Assembly (NCBI GenBank): GCA_017538845.1
Contig: JAFYIC010000076.1
Location: 1-6,073 of the forward strand
DNA length: 6,073 nt
Direction of reading: 5' to 3'
Source of the DNA: Bacillota bacterium
GTDB taxonomy: Bacteria; Bacillota; Clostridia; Peptostreptococcales; Anaerovoracaceae
The first letter of the stretch is position 1. Each line of letters starts with the position of its first letter. Below, one piece after another: positions 4,957 to 6,073 of this stretch. The translations under genes and the position numbers were made by a program. The notes under the pieces were generated by a model. The model made no database searches. It worked only from the letters and a program-made list of their open reading frames with translations, and was not told the origin of the DNA.

Positions 4957-6073
4957 ATGAAAAAAATGACAAGATCACTTATAGCTGTCATTACGATCCT
5001 CGTATTTACGCTGACGAGCTCGGCGGTATTTGCCGACAGCACAGCAGCAGTAAAGAACGGCATCGACGCTGCAAAAGACGGTAAGACCGCAGTGACGGAA
5101 CAGATCGCACCCAAGGCTCTTGACACATCGGCAATACAGCCTAAGAGCTACACCGTGAAATCTACGGGAACGCTTAACGCCAAGACTCTTAACTATGCAT
5201 CGAGCACCAAGCCCGGATGGGAAGGGCTGCAGGTGCAGGGCAAGGGTTCTAACGTATGGGAATACTGGACCCTTGGAGTAAAGACCAGCGGCAAGCTGTA
5301 CATGGACGTGTATTCCGATGACGACGATTCCCAGGGCTACATAGAGGTGGCTGTCGGGACCATCAGTAACGGAAAAATAACGACGCTGGGGTCTACGGCG
5401 TATCTTTCGCCCGGCGAAACAAGAGAGGCCATATGCGGAAAGGACGTAACCGCCGGAAAGACATATGTTGTAGCTGTAAGTTCAGACGATATAGGCGTGG
5501 TGGCAGTCCGCCCGTACGCACTTTCATACAAGACAAGGACCCTCAAGGCAGGCAAGACCATGATCTCGTCCGGATATAAGGGGGATTACAACGATTCAGC
5601 TGTTAAATACAAGATAAAGCCCACAAAGTCAGGCTATATCACAGTAGGGCTGAAAGAGTACGGATACGACAAATCAGCCGGATACGTACAGATCCTGAAC
5701 AAAAAGAAAAAGATAGCTTCAGATAAACTCTGGTATTATCAGGGTTCAGACACCAGCTACGTTGTATTCGGCGTGAAGAAAGGCGTGACATATTATCTGA
5801 AAGTGACGGGATGTCAGGGAACATATGACAACTATTATGCTTACGGCATAAAGTACAAGATCACAAAGTCTCCGGTAAGAAAGAATACCAAGAGGAGCAA
5901 ATCCGTAAAACTCAAGAGAAAAGGCTCATGGAAGAAGACCGTGCTCCTTGCCAACAGGAAATCGGGCAACCAGTGGTACAAATTCAAAGTTGCCAAGAAG
6001 CGCACGACCGTCATAAAGTTCGATGGAACAAATATTAAATCCGGAACAGTTAAAATGACCCTGTACCGCGGCA
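4957..6073 (+). CDS. Secreted Lys/Tyr-rich protein with repeated beta-sandwich-like modules, truncated at the window end
   Basis: An open frame of 372 codons that runs off the window without a stop. A Sec signal peptide is clear: MKKMTRS, a hydrophobic core 8-19, and a likely cleavage after AVFA (residue 26). AAGAGG lies eight bases before ATG 4957; the in-frame ATG at 4951 is only two bases from it and is less likely. The mature part seems to hold three related modules: about 84-195, 203-304 and 329 onward. Each has a WEYW/VKYKI/WYKFK strand, then a K.G.I.V.L-like strand, and the first two share a late AGKTYVVAV / KGVTYYLKV strand. This pattern resembles bacterial pre-peptidase C-terminal (PPC-like) domains, but I assign it only by resemblance. 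Between modules 2 and 3 the stretch 304-327 has 12 Lys/Arg in 24 residues. Function is unknown; surface binding or cell-wall association is plausible. Only two Cys (160, 286) are present so far. Confidence 0.85.
   Translation, partial: MKKMTRSLIAVITILVFTLTSSAVFADSTAAVKNGIDAAKDGKTAVTEQIAPKALDTSAIQPKSYTVKSTGTLNAKTLNYASSTKPGWEGLQVQGKGSNVWEYWTLGVKTSGKLYMDVYSDDDDSQGYIEVAVGTISNGKITTLGSTAYLSPGETREAICGKDVTAGKTYVVAVSSDDIGVVAVRPYALSYKTRTLKAGKTMISSGYKGDYNDSAVKYKIKPTKSGYITVGLKEYGYDKSAGYVQILNKKKKIASDKLWYYQGSDTSYVVFGVKKGVTYYLKVTGCQGTYDNYYAYGIKYKITKSPVRKNTKRSKSVKLKRKGSWKKTVLLANRKSGNQWYKFKVAKKRTTVIKFDGTNIKSGTVKMTLYRG

Overview
The window looks like chromosomal DNA from an anaerobic Firmicute, most likely a Clostridia-class gut or oral bacterium. 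The evidence is a clostripain-type (family C11) cysteine peptidase, a bacterial sodium:neurotransmitter-symporter (NSS) family transporter, strong purine-rich ribosome binding sites, sigma-A-like promoters and intermediate base composition. Genus and species cannot be fixed from the sequence alone. I see no rRNA, tRNA, CRISPR array, insertion sequence, phage gene or attachment site.

Layout: (1) Bases 1-170 hold the end of an upstream transcription unit, closed by a strong intrinsic terminator (55-88), then a promoter region with two adjacent inverted repeats. (2) 171-710 (+) encodes a GNAT-family N-acetyltransferase. (3) A long A-tract/T-tract hairpin (696-735) overlaps its stop codon and probably terminates both it and the convergent gene. 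(4) 781-3204 (-) encodes an 807-residue membrane-anchored C11 peptidase with a glycine-rich cytoplasmic N-terminus, one membrane anchor, a peptidase domain with the His/Cys dyad, a Gly/Tyr-rich linker and an acidic C-terminal domain. (5) 3205-3402 is a divergent promoter region with a credible promoter on each strand. (6) 3403-4899 (+) encodes a 498-residue sodium-coupled amino-acid transporter of the NSS family. (7) 4957-6073 (+) is the start of a secreted, Lys/Tyr-rich protein built from repeated beta-sandwich-like modules; it is cut by the window end.

Working together (inference): a surface protease expected to cut after Arg or Lys, a divergently transcribed sodium-driven amino-acid importer and a secreted Lys/Arg-rich protein would fit an asaccharolytic, peptide-using lifestyle. 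The transporter and secreted protein lie 57 bases apart with no clear terminator between them and may be co-transcribed. The acetyltransferase appears to be an independent unit. No gene here is clearly a new system. The least ordinary items are the protease architecture (30-bp tandem repeat, glycine-rich cytoplasmic tail, EF-hand-like loop), the repeated-module secreted protein with a very basic linker, and the palindromes in the acetyltransferase promoter.
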